Shown piece by piece: positions 8,113 to 13,931 of a stretch of DNA of 19,129 bases. The DNA lies in NCBI GenBank assembly GCA_004525685.1, contig SPBW01000023.1, forward strand, positions 1 through 19,129. The letters run 5' to 3'. The translations under genes and the position numbers were made by a program. The notes beneath the pieces are model-generated. The model searched no databases. It was not told the origin of the DNA and saw nothing but the letters and a program-made list of their open reading frames with translations. Within the stretch, counting starts at the first letter, position 1; each line of letters begins with the position of its first letter. The DNA comes from Candidatus Atribacteria bacterium (GTDB lineage Bacteria; Bipolaricaulota; Bipolaricaulia; UBA7950; UBA9294).

Positions 8113-8328
8113 CTATTCATCAGTTTCCGATTGCTCGGACCTGGTATGTTTGGTTGCTCGTACAAGGTTGCCCAATGGCCGGCTGCTGACCGCCATACGT
8201 AGAGGGTGCTCGTTGACTGCTTCCAGAATAGCCCAACACTTAGGGCACTTGCATTGAGCGCCAACAGAAGCCACGCGCGCGGGGACTTCAACCATTCTTC
8301 GACACGCTGGACAGATAATCTCGTACAT
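8113..8328 (-). CDS. small zinc-ribbon protein, LysW-like (copy 3, 71 aa)
   Basis: First gene of the three-gene run. It encodes MYEIICPACRR, then CKCPKCWAILEAVNEHPLRM, so the second metal-binding pair is CPKC with an extra Cys two residues before it. The segment after it matches the LEVVxxDPL stretch of LysW and the other two copies. The C-terminus is longer and mixed-charge, ending SETDE, with more Arg and Lys than copy 2. The ATG has GGAGG four bases upstream. An extended -10 promoter lies about 30 bases upstream, so this promoter probably drives all three genes. Separate function from the siblings cannot be told from sequence. Confidence 0.78.
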   Translation of the reverse strand: MYEIICPACRRMVEVPARVASVGAQCKCPKCWAILEAVNEHPLRMAVSSRPLGNLVRATKHTRSEQSETDE

Positions 8329-8356
8329 GCCGCCTCCATACTCAATGCCAGCGATG

Positions 8357-8365
8357 AGTATAGCA
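8357..8365 (-). promoter_or_regulatory. extended -10 promoter of the zinc-ribbon operon
   Basis: On the minus strand the sequence reads TGCTATACT: a TATACT hexamer, five of six to consensus, with the TGN extension. TTGACC lies 14 bases upstream (8377-8382), too close for a normal -35, but extended -10 promoters tolerate a poor -35. Transcription would begin around 8350, leaving a leader of about 20 bases before the GGAGG and ATG of the gene at 8328. Confidence 0.5.
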
Positions 8366-8616
8366 CGCTAGCGCCCGGTCAATCTGCGTTTGGGAGTTGT
8401 TCCGAGGCAGCAGAATAGCGCCTGAGTAGGAGCAGAGTCAATAGGAAAAAAAGAGACATTCATTGCAGTCGCAAGACAGAAGATGGTGTCCTTTTTCAGT
8501 GGCGACTCTAGGGGGTCAGAAGATGGGCCCTCTGGCATATCGAAAGATGAGACACACATCCCGCTGCGCGAAGGACATCGCACAGCTCCACGGGCGCAGA
8601 TCCATCGCGAAACGCC

Positions 8617-8850
8617 CTAGACGTACGCTGATACGCCCATCAGTAGATGAAGTGTCGCCAAGATCAGAGCCAGAATCCCCAGTATTCTATGAACGCGCGG
8701 AGGCACGCGGCGAAGATGCTTGCTCCACTTTCTGCCCGCAGCAAGAAGTGCCGCCGCCAGAATGACCGCGTAGGTAAAGAACCCGACCCACGCGATCATG
8801 GGAAAGGGGCCGAGGTTTGTTCCATAGGCCAGGTCTGCGAAGAGCTTCAT
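8617..8850 (-). CDS. small two-helix membrane protein, possible haem-binding partner of DOMON protein
   Basis: The 77-aa product has two hydrophobic helices (about residues 18-39 and 56-77) joined by a basic loop rich in Arg and Lys, so the loop is likely cytoplasmic. His54 and His68 border or lie within helix 2 (RVHRILG and ATLHLLMG), spacing that could ligate haem as in cytochrome b561- or ferric-reductase-like proteins. It starts eight bases after the DOMON-domain gene's stop, and AGGAGG sits between them, so they are co-transcribed. DOMON domains often pair with b561-type membrane cytochromes, which supports an electron-transfer role, but the protein is far shorter than b561. I do not recognise an exact family. 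Confidence 0.6.
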   Translation of the reverse strand: MKLFADLAYGTNLGPFPMIAWVGFFTYAVILAAALLAAGRKWSKHLRRVPPRVHRILGILALILATLHLLMGVSAYV

Positions 8851-8858
8851 TCATCCTC

Positions 8859-9643
8859 CTAGTCGTCAAGCTCGATGGTCGTGGTCGAACGTTTGCTGCG
8901 TCTCCCGGACAAGCTGTCGCTTGAAGCGTGATAGGCAAGAATCACGACGACCTCTGTGCCATGCATCAACGCCTTGTCCTGATCGTCTCCAGAATCAAGA
9001 GAAACAACAAATTCATGAACGGACCTGCCAGTGACCTCGGCCCCGGCGGCTTGGAGTATGTTGGCACCCAGCATTTGACGCGCAGGCTCAAAGCCGATGG
9101 ATAGCCACACCGCTCCCGGGGAAGCCAACCCGATGTAGAGGAGGGAGTTTGTGTTGTACCAGAAAACAGACATACCCGTTGCAGCGCCCAGCATGCTGTT
9201 AGCATATTCATCAACCTCAATGATTCCGTCGATTGCTGGCAGCCATCCGATGTCCGTGAACCTGGTATTGTGACTAAACGTCAAGCTGTCGTTGGACTGG
9301 ACATTCATCAGATCGATGAGCCAAGCATGGTTCTCTGGCGGAGCATCGTAGGATCCGTTTCCGTTGGCATCGGCAAAGAAGTCGATCTGATAGGACGTAT
9401 CAGCCTGCAGATTCGAGATCTCTAGAGCAAAGGAGCTGTCGTTGATTTCTGCGGCAGACAAACGGGAAATCTCCACCCCTAAAACGCTCTCTGCGATTCG
9501 AATGAAGAACGCCTGTCCCTATGTGGGGGGGCCACATCTTCAAACTTCACTTCCAACGACACGTCTGCCAGGGCAGATACCGATGCTAGTGCGATAGCGA
9601 ACGACAAGACAACGGCCCTTCTCCTGCTCACGATGTGGCTCAT
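8859..9643 (-). pseudogene. secreted DOMON-domain protein gene with a frameshift at a poly-G tract
   Basis: ATG 9643 begins a signal peptide (MSHIVSRRRAVVLSFAIALA with a cleavage site near ALADV), then VSLEVKFEDVAP, but this frame reaches a stop about 50 codons in. The natural continuation, GQAFFIRIAESVLGVEISRL, then the DFFADANGNGSYDAPP segment and a DOMON-like beta domain (about 9240-8860, with MLGANIL and VVVILAYH), lies in another frame and ends at 8859. The break falls within 9516-9531, at seven consecutive G on the plus strand. Joined, the product would be about 260 aa and exported. Candidate haem ligands are the Met of QMLGAN and the His of LAYH. The well-preserved downstream frame suggests a recent mutation, a phase-variable tract or a sequencing error. 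An AAAGGA site precedes ATG 9643. Confidence 0.72.
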
Positions 9644-9768
9644 GGGCCACATCCTTTGAATTCCCTCTTCCAATAGCATTACGATCGAGAATAGACGTGA
9701 CTCGTGAAGAGGAAGATGATGTTGTGTGTGATTGCAGTGGAGTTGGCAGTTTCTGAAAGGGAGAGGGA

Positions 9769-10560
9769 ATGGACCTGCGCATCCGAGGGAAGACAGCACT
9801 CGTTGGGGGTGCAAGCCGAGGCCTCGGTTTGGCCATCTGCGAACGTCTGGCAGCCGAAGGGGTGAACCTGGTGATGGTTGCAAGGGGTGCTGATGCTCTC
9901 CATCGCGCCAGTGAACAACTTGAGACAGAGCACGGCATTCGTGCGCTGGCAGTTCCGGGAGACCAGAGCAAGGAGGCTGACGTTGAGAGGATTCTGCAGA
10001 CGGCAGCGGCTCAGTTCGGGGGCATCGACATTCTTGTTCACAATACGGGGGGACCACCGCCTGGGTTGTTCAGAGACCATGATGACGATGCATGGACAGC
10101 GGCTTTCAGTGGATTGCTGATGTCTGTTGTCCGCATGTGCCGTGGCGTATTGCACGGAATGAAGGAACGTAGGTGGGGACGGATCGTGATCGACACCTCG
10201 TTCACAGTCAAAGAACCCGCGCCAAGGCTCATCTTGTCCAACGTGTTTCGCACCGGCGTTGTCGCGCTAGCGAAGACTCTCTCGCACGAAGTGGCTGCGG
10301 AGGGCATTACTGTCAATTGCGTCTGCCCGGGGGCGTTCGACACCGCGAGGCTTCGAGCCATCTTCGAAGAACAAGGCGAAGCTACTGGGAGAGCTAAGGA
10401 AGCTGTTCAGCGTGAATGGGAAGACCTCATTCCCATCGGCAGGATCCTCCAGCCGGCAGAACTCGCAGATCTTGTCGCGTTTCTTGCTTCCGATCTTGCG
10501 GGGAGTATCACCGGTGCGAGTATCCCCATCGAAGGCGGCATGCTGCACGGACTGTTCTAG
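9769..10560 (+). CDS. short-chain dehydrogenase/reductase family protein
   Basis: A 263-aa Rossmann-fold protein. The nucleotide loop is GGASRGLG at residues 13-20, a variant of TGxxxGxG, and HNTGGPPPG at 91-99 stands where NAGG is normal. The catalytic YxxxK is absent: at residues 157-161 the sequence is SNVFR. This fits an SDR subgroup annotated as 3-oxoacyl-ACP reductase-like, in which LSNxxRxG replaces the Tyr-Lys pair; the usual catalytic mechanism therefore cannot be assumed. The C-terminal part has VNCVCPG and the GASIPIEGG motif near the end. GGGAGAGGG precedes the ATG. It converges on the MarR gene with a 25-base gap. Substrate unknown. Confidence 0.88.
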   Translation: MDLRIRGKTALVGGASRGLGLAICERLAAEGVNLVMVARGADALHRASEQLETEHGIRALAVPGDQSKEADVERILQTAAAQFGGIDILVHNTGGPPPGLFRDHDDDAWTAAFSGLLMSVVRMCRGVLHGMKERRWGRIVIDTSFTVKEPAPRLILSNVFRTGVVALAKTLSHEVAAEGITVNCVCPGAFDTARLRAIFEEQGEATGRAKEAVQREWEDLIPIGRILQPAELADLVAFLASDLAGSITGASIPIEGGMLHGLF

Positions 10561-10585
10561 GAAAGGGCGCCTCAAGAAGAACGAT

Positions 10586-11035
10586 TCACTCTTCTGCTAG
10601 TTCGCGAAGCCGGTTTACGATGTAGGCGTTGATCTTCTCCAAACCTTGTTTGAGAGGATCGGCCTCGCTGTCAGCGAACATCTCCGTTGGATCGAATTCA
10701 CCCTTAAATTTTCGCCCCCAGGCGAGAGTCTGCCTGGTCTTGGCTCGACCTGCATCTGTCAGGACGATGCGGACACGGCGACGATTCTCTGGATCTGGCT
10801 GTCGGGACAGCCATCCCTTCTTCTCCAGATTACGGATGATTACCGATGCGGTTGGACGATCACAGCTGAGTAATTCGGCAGCCTCCGAGGGATTCAAGAA
10901 CGGCCGTTGTGAAAGCAGCATCATCAGCCTGTTCTGATTGAGTGTCAGGTCTTGCGTCTCCAGACCGATCTGGAGATAGCGGCGGATTCCTAGATGGATC
11001 GCCGATATCAATTCTAGAACATCATCGTGCTTCAC
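10586..11035 (-). CDS. MarR-family transcriptional regulator
   Basis: The 149-aa protein has the MarR winged-helix layout: N-terminal dimerisation helices, a helix-turn-helix around NPSEAAELLSCDRPTASVII, then the wing RRRVRIVLTDAG and C-terminal helices. MarR proteins usually repress a neighbouring gene and let go when they bind phenolic or oxidised ligands. The start is GTG at 11035, with GAGGAG eight bases upstream; an ATG just inside that spacer is out of frame. The gene is divergent from the esterase at 11156, and the spacer between them holds a promoter overlapped by inverted repeats. Regulation of that esterase and of itself is the likely role. Confidence 0.9.
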   Translation of the reverse strand: MKHDDVLELISAIHLGIRRYLQIGLETQDLTLNQNRLMMLLSQRPFLNPSEAAELLSCDRPTASVIIRNLEKKGWLSRQPDPENRRRVRIVLTDAGRAKTRQTLAWGRKFKGEFDPTEMFADSEADPLKQGLEKINAYIVNRLRELAEE

Positions 11036-11051
11036 GCGGCATGCTCCTCTC

Positions 11052-11096
11052 TTGATGTGCGAGCTCTAATGGTTATAATTCTAACTGTTAGCATTA
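11052..11096 (+). promoter_or_regulatory. esterase promoter overlapped by a MarR-type operator
   Basis: TTGATG (11052-11057) and a perfect TATAAT (11074-11079), 16 bases apart, form a good sigma-70-type promoter reading toward the esterase gene. The -10 overlaps an imperfect inverted repeat, TAATGGTTA (11067-11075) and TTAGCATTA (11088-11096), matching at seven of nine positions with 21 bases between centres. Within it is a smaller palindrome CTAAC-T-GTTAG (11081-11091). A dimeric MarR protein bound here would block RNA polymerase. The same segment lies upstream of the divergent MarR gene, allowing autoregulation. Confidence 0.62.
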
Positions 11097-11155
11097 ACAC
11101 ACTCATCGTACTTCATTCACACGGATGGAAAAACCAAGCTAGAGGAGACACACCC

Positions 11156-12247
11156 ATGAGGAGTATCCAAGAACCTAAACAGAGTCCGATTGCCATTGGA
11201 ACACGCTGGACACTGAAATCAAGCATCCTTGGCGAAGAGAGGCAAATTCTCGTGCGTGTTCCTACCGGCCATGACACGTGCGAGCAAGCGTATCCCGTAC
11301 TCTATCTCTTAGATGGAGAGGACACTCTTTTCCATAGCGCAAGCGGCGTGATTGCCCACCTGTCAGAGTGGGAGGATCACCTCCCAGAGATGATCGTGGT
11401 AGGCATCAGAAATACTGATCGCACGCGCGACATGCTACCTACGGCAGTCACTCTTCCCAATGGCCGACGCCATGGGGGTGGGGCAGATGCGTTCCTAGAG
11501 TTCATCGCGAATGAGCTCATTCCCTTTGTTGAGGAAACGTACCGAGCCGGTCCCTATCGGATGCTTTGTGGAACGTCGGCCAGTGCCTTGACTGTGGTCT
11601 ACGAGTATCTATCCCAGATGATCGGGTTCTCCGCGTATCTTGCCAGCAGCCCCACGCTGGATTGGGATGAGCGCCTTGTGTTCCGAATGATTGAGAATCA
11701 AGCGAGTTCAGAGTTGTCAACGGATGCACCTCTGGTCATGTTTGCCGGCGGGCATGATCAGGGTTCGATTGCTGATGACTGCAAGGCTTTCAACAAGTTG
11801 CTGTTGGAACTTGAACCGGGTAGCCCACGCGTGAGCTACCGTGTTTATGATGTAGAGGGGCATTGCCCGTTCGAGGGATTCCGCGATGGGCTTCTATGGC
11901 TGATGAAAGATTGGCGTGTCTCGGAAGAATGCATCGATCAAGGGATTGATGCGGTGAGTGAGCACTTCGAGTCGCTCCGCTTGACGCACGGATTCAACAT
12001 CTCGATTCGATCCTATGAAGAAGCAGCTCATCGATGGGCATCACGAGGGAGAATAGATGATGCGATTCTCTGGCTCAAGCAGGGACGAGCCATCTATCCT
12101 AAATCTGCAGATCTCGCCTTCGGTTTGGCGCTGTGCTTCATTCGAGACAAGCAAGAGGACGCCGCTGGAATCTTGCTTGCTGATGCGATCGCATCGGGGC
12201 TAGAGGATCCTCGGCTATCGCAGTTGCTTGAGCGAGTTAGCGCATAA
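11156..12247 (+). CDS. putative alpha/beta-hydrolase esterase with C-terminal TPR-like region
   Basis: The 363-aa product resembles the esterase D / enterochelin-esterase-like family. PVLYLLDGED (about 47-56) and MIVVGIRNTDRTRD (79-92) are typical strands and loops. The nucleophile is probably Ser141 in GTSASA, which departs from the usual GxSxGG, and His236 (EGHCPFEGF) is the likely catalytic His. Residues about 290-360 form helical repeats resembling a TPR pair (AAHRWASRGRIDDAILWLKQ). The longer frame opens at 11027, but it would run through the promoter and overlap the MarR start; ATG 11156 has GAGGAGA upstream. No signal peptide remains with this start, so it is probably cytoplasmic. Substrate unknown. 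Confidence 0.82.
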   Translation: MRSIQEPKQSPIAIGTRWTLKSSILGEERQILVRVPTGHDTCEQAYPVLYLLDGEDTLFHSASGVIAHLSEWEDHLPEMIVVGIRNTDRTRDMLPTAVTLPNGRRHGGGADAFLEFIANELIPFVEETYRAGPYRMLCGTSASALTVVYEYLSQMIGFSAYLASSPTLDWDERLVFRMIENQASSELSTDAPLVMFAGGHDQGSIADDCKAFNKLLLELEPGSPRVSYRVYDVEGHCPFEGFRDGLLWLMKDWRVSEECIDQGIDAVSEHFESLRLTHGFNISIRSYEEAAHRWASRGRIDDAILWLKQGRAIYPKSADLAFGLALCFIRDKQEDAAGILLADAIASGLEDPRLSQLLERVSA

Positions 12248-12273
12248 GACCGTGTCGTACCGCATGAAAAGAA

Positions 12274-12852
12274 CTATGGAGGAGGCTCACTGAATGTGAA
12301 TCGATTCCAGGCCACGACGTTGCTGATGGGAACCCGAGATCGTTCAGAGACCTCCTCCAGGCGGTGCTTCTCGGAAAGCAGCTGATCCGTATCTGCTGGG
12401 TTCCCAAGAATGATGAGCGTGATCAGCGTGAAATCGTCGGGAATATCCAAGAGCGTCTTGATCGGAGCCTGCTTGAATCCAGCGATGGGATGAGCAATCA
12501 ACCCCATCTCTGTTGCCTGCAGCATCAGGTTCATCGAGGCCAGGCCGCAGCCAAATAAGTGGTACTCACGGCCGTCGGGAATCTGGCAATCCAGATCGGC
12601 ACGGGATACAACGGCAACGATGACGGGACTCAGCTTGGCCCAGTAGTTGCCACCTGAGAGATACTCCTTGACCTGGGTGAGCGCCGGCTCCTCGTCAACA
12701 ACGACAAACCGCCACGGCTGGCTGTTGGCACATGATGGGGCCAGATGCGCCGCCGTAAGAATCGTCTCGAGGATGTCGCGAGCAATCGGCTGCCCCGTGA
12801 TCGCCCGCCGCGCGCGCCTAGACATGATTGCCGGGATCAAACCATCAGACAT
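12274..12852 (-). CDS. nitroreductase-family flavoprotein
   Basis: The 192-aa product is an FMN-binding nitroreductase-like protein. It shows the N-terminal RRARRAITGQPI (phosphate-binding Arg residues), APSCANSQPWRF at about residues 38-49, and a C-terminal GxP-type segment (ILGNPAD). Such enzymes transfer hydride from NAD(P)H or electrons from reduced carriers to nitro compounds, quinones or flavins. ATG 12852 is chosen over the longer open frame because GGAGG lies four bases upstream and conserved sequence begins there. It is the last gene of the minus-strand redox cluster, 128 bases from the tandem repeat, and converges on the esterase across 26 bases. Its physiological substrate is not evident. 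Confidence 0.87.
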   Translation of the reverse strand: MSDGLIPAIMSRRARRAITGQPIARDILETILTAAHLAPSCANSQPWRFVVVDEEPALTQVKEYLSGGNYWAKLSPVIVAVVSRADLDCQIPDGREYHLFGCGLASMNLMLQATEMGLIAHPIAGFKQAPIKTLLDIPDDFTLITLIILGNPADTDQLLSEKHRLEEVSERSRVPISNVVAWNRFTFSEPPP

Positions 12853-12980
12853 GATGCCTCCAAACGGATACGTTCCCCCAACGACGTCAGGCGAGAGCCT
12901 TTGAGTCACCAGCGCGGACTCAGCCGTCTTGTTCGACGAGCACGTTGGTACGCAGTGGCTGTAATACTCCGACATCAACT

Positions 12981-13181
12981 CAAACCAGAGAATGAGCATT
13001 TAGCTCATTCTCTGCCGAAGTCAGCCATCAGGCATACGAACGGTGTTGCGTCGCCAAACCAGAGAATGAGCATTTAGCTCATTCTCTGCCGAAGTCAGCC
13101 ATCAGGCATACGAACGGTGTTGCGTCGCCAAACCAGAGAATGAGCATTTAGCTCATTCTCTGCCGAAGTCAGCCATCAGGC
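12981..13181. repeat. 74-bp direct tandem repeat, 2.7 copies, each with a 12-bp palindrome
   Basis: Copies begin at 12981, 13055 and 13129 with a constant 74-bp period; copies 1 and 2 are complete and the third stops matching after 13181. Each holds CAGAGAATGAGC, the loop ATTTA, then the exact complement (12986-13014, 13060-13088, 13134-13162). On the minus strand each unit begins with the final bases of the desulforedoxin gene, including its stop codon, so the array looks like duplication of that gene's 3' tail. It lies between desulforedoxin and nitroreductase and could serve as repeated transcript-end or RNA-processing structures. The copies are identical, implying recent expansion. Confidence 0.9.
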
Positions 13182-13189
13182 TGACTTCG
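13164..13189. terminator. 11-bp hairpin spanning the desulforedoxin stop codon
   Basis: CGAAGTCAGCC (13164-13174) and GGCTGACTTCG (13179-13189) are perfect complements around the loop ATCA. On the minus strand the loop reads TGAT, containing the desulforedoxin TGA stop. No U-run follows directly; the transcript goes into the palindromes of the tandem repeat. In copies 1 and 2 of the repeat one arm is truncated, so only the copy next to the gene can form the full hairpin. Confidence 0.5.
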
Positions 13190-13295
13190 CGTGCATAGGC
13201 ACATCGCAGCACACCAGCGTGCCCGCGCCTGACTTGGTAACCTCGACTTCCTGACCACAAAGATCACAGACGTAGATTCGTCCTTGTTCAGCCAT
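13176..13295 (-). CDS. desulforedoxin (39 aa, rubredoxin-like FeCys4 protein)
   Basis: A 39-residue product too small for usual gene-length cut-offs. It has C10-x2-C13-G and a vicinal pair C29-C30 followed by DVPM, the pattern of desulforedoxin from Desulfovibrio gigas (36 aa, Cys 9, 12, 28, 29) and of the N-terminal domain of desulfoferrodoxin. Such proteins bind one iron with four cysteines and act as electron carriers. Here the carrier is separate from the catalytic superoxide reductase encoded at 13559-13900, the previous gene in the transcript. AGGAGG lies seven bases before the ATG. The start overlaps the stop of the small ORF at 13288-13368, allowing coupled translation, and the stop lies in a hairpin loop. 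Confidence 0.88.
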   Translation of the reverse strand: MAEQGRIYVCDLCGQEVEVTKSGAGTLVCCDVPMHAKSA

Positions 13296-13368
13296 TAGAA
13301 CCTCCTATTGGATATTCAACAGAAGTTGGGAACTCATCCCCGGATGAGTTCCCAACTTCTGCCATCAT
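13288..13368 (-). CDS. 26-aa leader-like ORF upstream of desulforedoxin
   Basis: A minus-strand ATG-ATG at 13368 has a good GAGGAGG site (13372-13378) and opens a 26-residue frame starting MMAEVGNSSG. It ends at TGA 13290-13288, eight bases inside the desulforedoxin coding sequence. The desulforedoxin ribosome binding site lies inside this ORF, and the ORF itself covers the 19-bp hairpin at 13320-13361. The beginning (ATGGCAGAAG) resembles the desulforedoxin start (ATGGCTGAAC), so it may be the remains of a duplicated gene start. A leader whose translation opens the hairpin, or decay debris, are both possible. No known peptide is recognised. Confidence 0.35.
   Translation of the reverse strand: MMAEVGNSSGDEFPTSVEYPIGGSNG
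13320..13361. other. long near-perfect hairpin (about 18-19 bp) upstream of desulforedoxin
   Basis: C plus AGAAGTTGGGAACTCAT (13320-13337) pairs perfectly with 13344-13361, and one further C-G pair can form around a CCCG loop. It lies inside the 26-aa ORF and 25 bases upstream of the desulforedoxin start on the minus-strand transcript. No T-run follows, so RNA processing, mRNA protection or attenuation fits better than a standard terminator. Confidence 0.6.
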
Positions 13369-13481
13369 GCCCTCCTCATACTAGTGGACGTCCATCCGAC
13401 TAGGACTCTCGGCAAAACAGCGGATGAGACCCCGTTTTCACAACTCCCCGCTCAACGAGAAGTGTGCTGCGTCATCAGACT

Positions 13482-13510
13482 AGAGAACGAGTGAATCTCA
13501 CGCGTTCTCT
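13482..13510. other. hairpin with AGAGAACG arms
   Basis: AGAGAACG at 13482-13489 pairs with CGTTCTCT at 13503-13510; after one mismatch GTGA and TCAC extend the stem, giving about 12 paired positions and a three-base loop. The outer arm resembles the AGAGAATGAG arms of the 74-bp repeat, suggesting a shared origin. It lies downstream of superoxide reductase on the minus-strand transcript. Confidence 0.5.
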
Positions 13511-13512
13511 AC

Positions 13513-13537
13513 CGTACTCGCTCCGCGAGCGAGTACG
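13513..13537. other. perfect 11-bp hairpin downstream of superoxide reductase
   Basis: CGTACTCGCTC (13513-13523) and GAGCGAGTACG (13527-13537) are exact complements around the loop CGC. It is the middle of three stem-loops in the 80 bases downstream of the superoxide reductase gene. Very GC-rich, without an adjacent T-run. Confidence 0.55.
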
Positions 13538-13544
13538 CAGCTTC

Positions 13545-13579
13545 GAATCTTCCTGTCTCTAAAGAGACAGTGAAGATTC
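13545..13579. terminator. 16-bp hairpin spanning the superoxide reductase stop codon
   Basis: GAATCTTC plus CTGTCTCT (13545-13560) pairs with AGAGACAG (13563-13570) and GAAGATTC (13572-13579), with one bulged T at 13571. On the minus-strand transcript it contains the last codons of superoxide reductase, and the TAG stop (13561-13559) lies at the loop. This mirrors the desulforedoxin hairpin, where the stop is also in the loop. No U-run follows. Confidence 0.55.
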
Positions 13580-13900
13580 CCACAGTCCGTGCAGATTGCA
13601 GTACTCGACAGCAATCAGCTCGCTGAATTCTTCCTTGTTCACATGGGCAACCACGGTTGGGACTCCGAAGCTCGGGCCTAGATCGAATGTTGCGATGTGG
13701 ATGGCCACACCAGTCTTCACGCCGAACAGTGCGATCCACTTAATGTGGTGTTCGATCGTATTTGGGTGAGCGACTTCCTTGCCTACGGTGATCCTCACGG
13801 CGTTCTTGCCACACTCGTCGCAATTGATGAGATCAATCACAGGGACGTGCTTCTCCTTGCCTTCCTGGCCTGCGCCTTTGATCAATTCTCCAAGCTTCAT
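13559..13900 (-). CDS. superoxide reductase (neelaredoxin type)
   Basis: The enzyme reduces superoxide to hydrogen peroxide without making O2, the strategy of many anaerobes. The 113-aa product contains all iron-site residues expected from Pyrococcus superoxide reductase: Glu16 and His18 (EKHVPV), His45 and His51 (AHPNTIEHH), Cys101 and His104 (YCNLHGLW). It lacks the desulforedoxin domain of two-iron desulfoferrodoxin; that domain occurs as a separate gene downstream. An extra CDEC pair at residues 27-30 is seen. ATG 13900 is chosen because AGGAGG precedes it and conserved sequence starts there, although the frame opens earlier. It lies 31 bases after peroxiredoxin. The peroxide formed could be removed by that neighbour. 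Confidence 0.94.
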   Translation of the reverse strand: MKLGELIKGAGQEGKEKHVPVIDLINCDECGKNAVRITVGKEVAHPNTIEHHIKWIALFGVKTGVAIHIATFDLGPSFGVPTVVAHVNKEEFSELIAVEYCNLHGLWESSLSL

Positions 13901-13931
13901 GGTTCCTCCTGTTGTACTCTTTCTCTTGTGA

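Noticed and set aside
8383..8616. Possible gene or structured RNA between the zinc-ribbon promoter and the small membrane protein gene
   Set aside because: Frames on both strands give low-complexity or unrecognised peptides without good ribosome binding sites. A weak AGTCGC/GCGACT pairing and a T-run near 8450 exist, but not as a convincing terminator or known RNA.
12981..13181. Repeats considered as a CRISPR array
   Set aside because: The whole 74-bp unit is repeated without variable spacers, there are fewer than three copies, and no cas genes are nearby. It is a plain tandem duplication.
13381..13403. CTAGT/ACTAG pair with central GGACGTCC as another stem-loop
   Set aside because: The arms are only five bases and the inner palindrome cannot stack continuously with them, so it is not distinguishable from chance.
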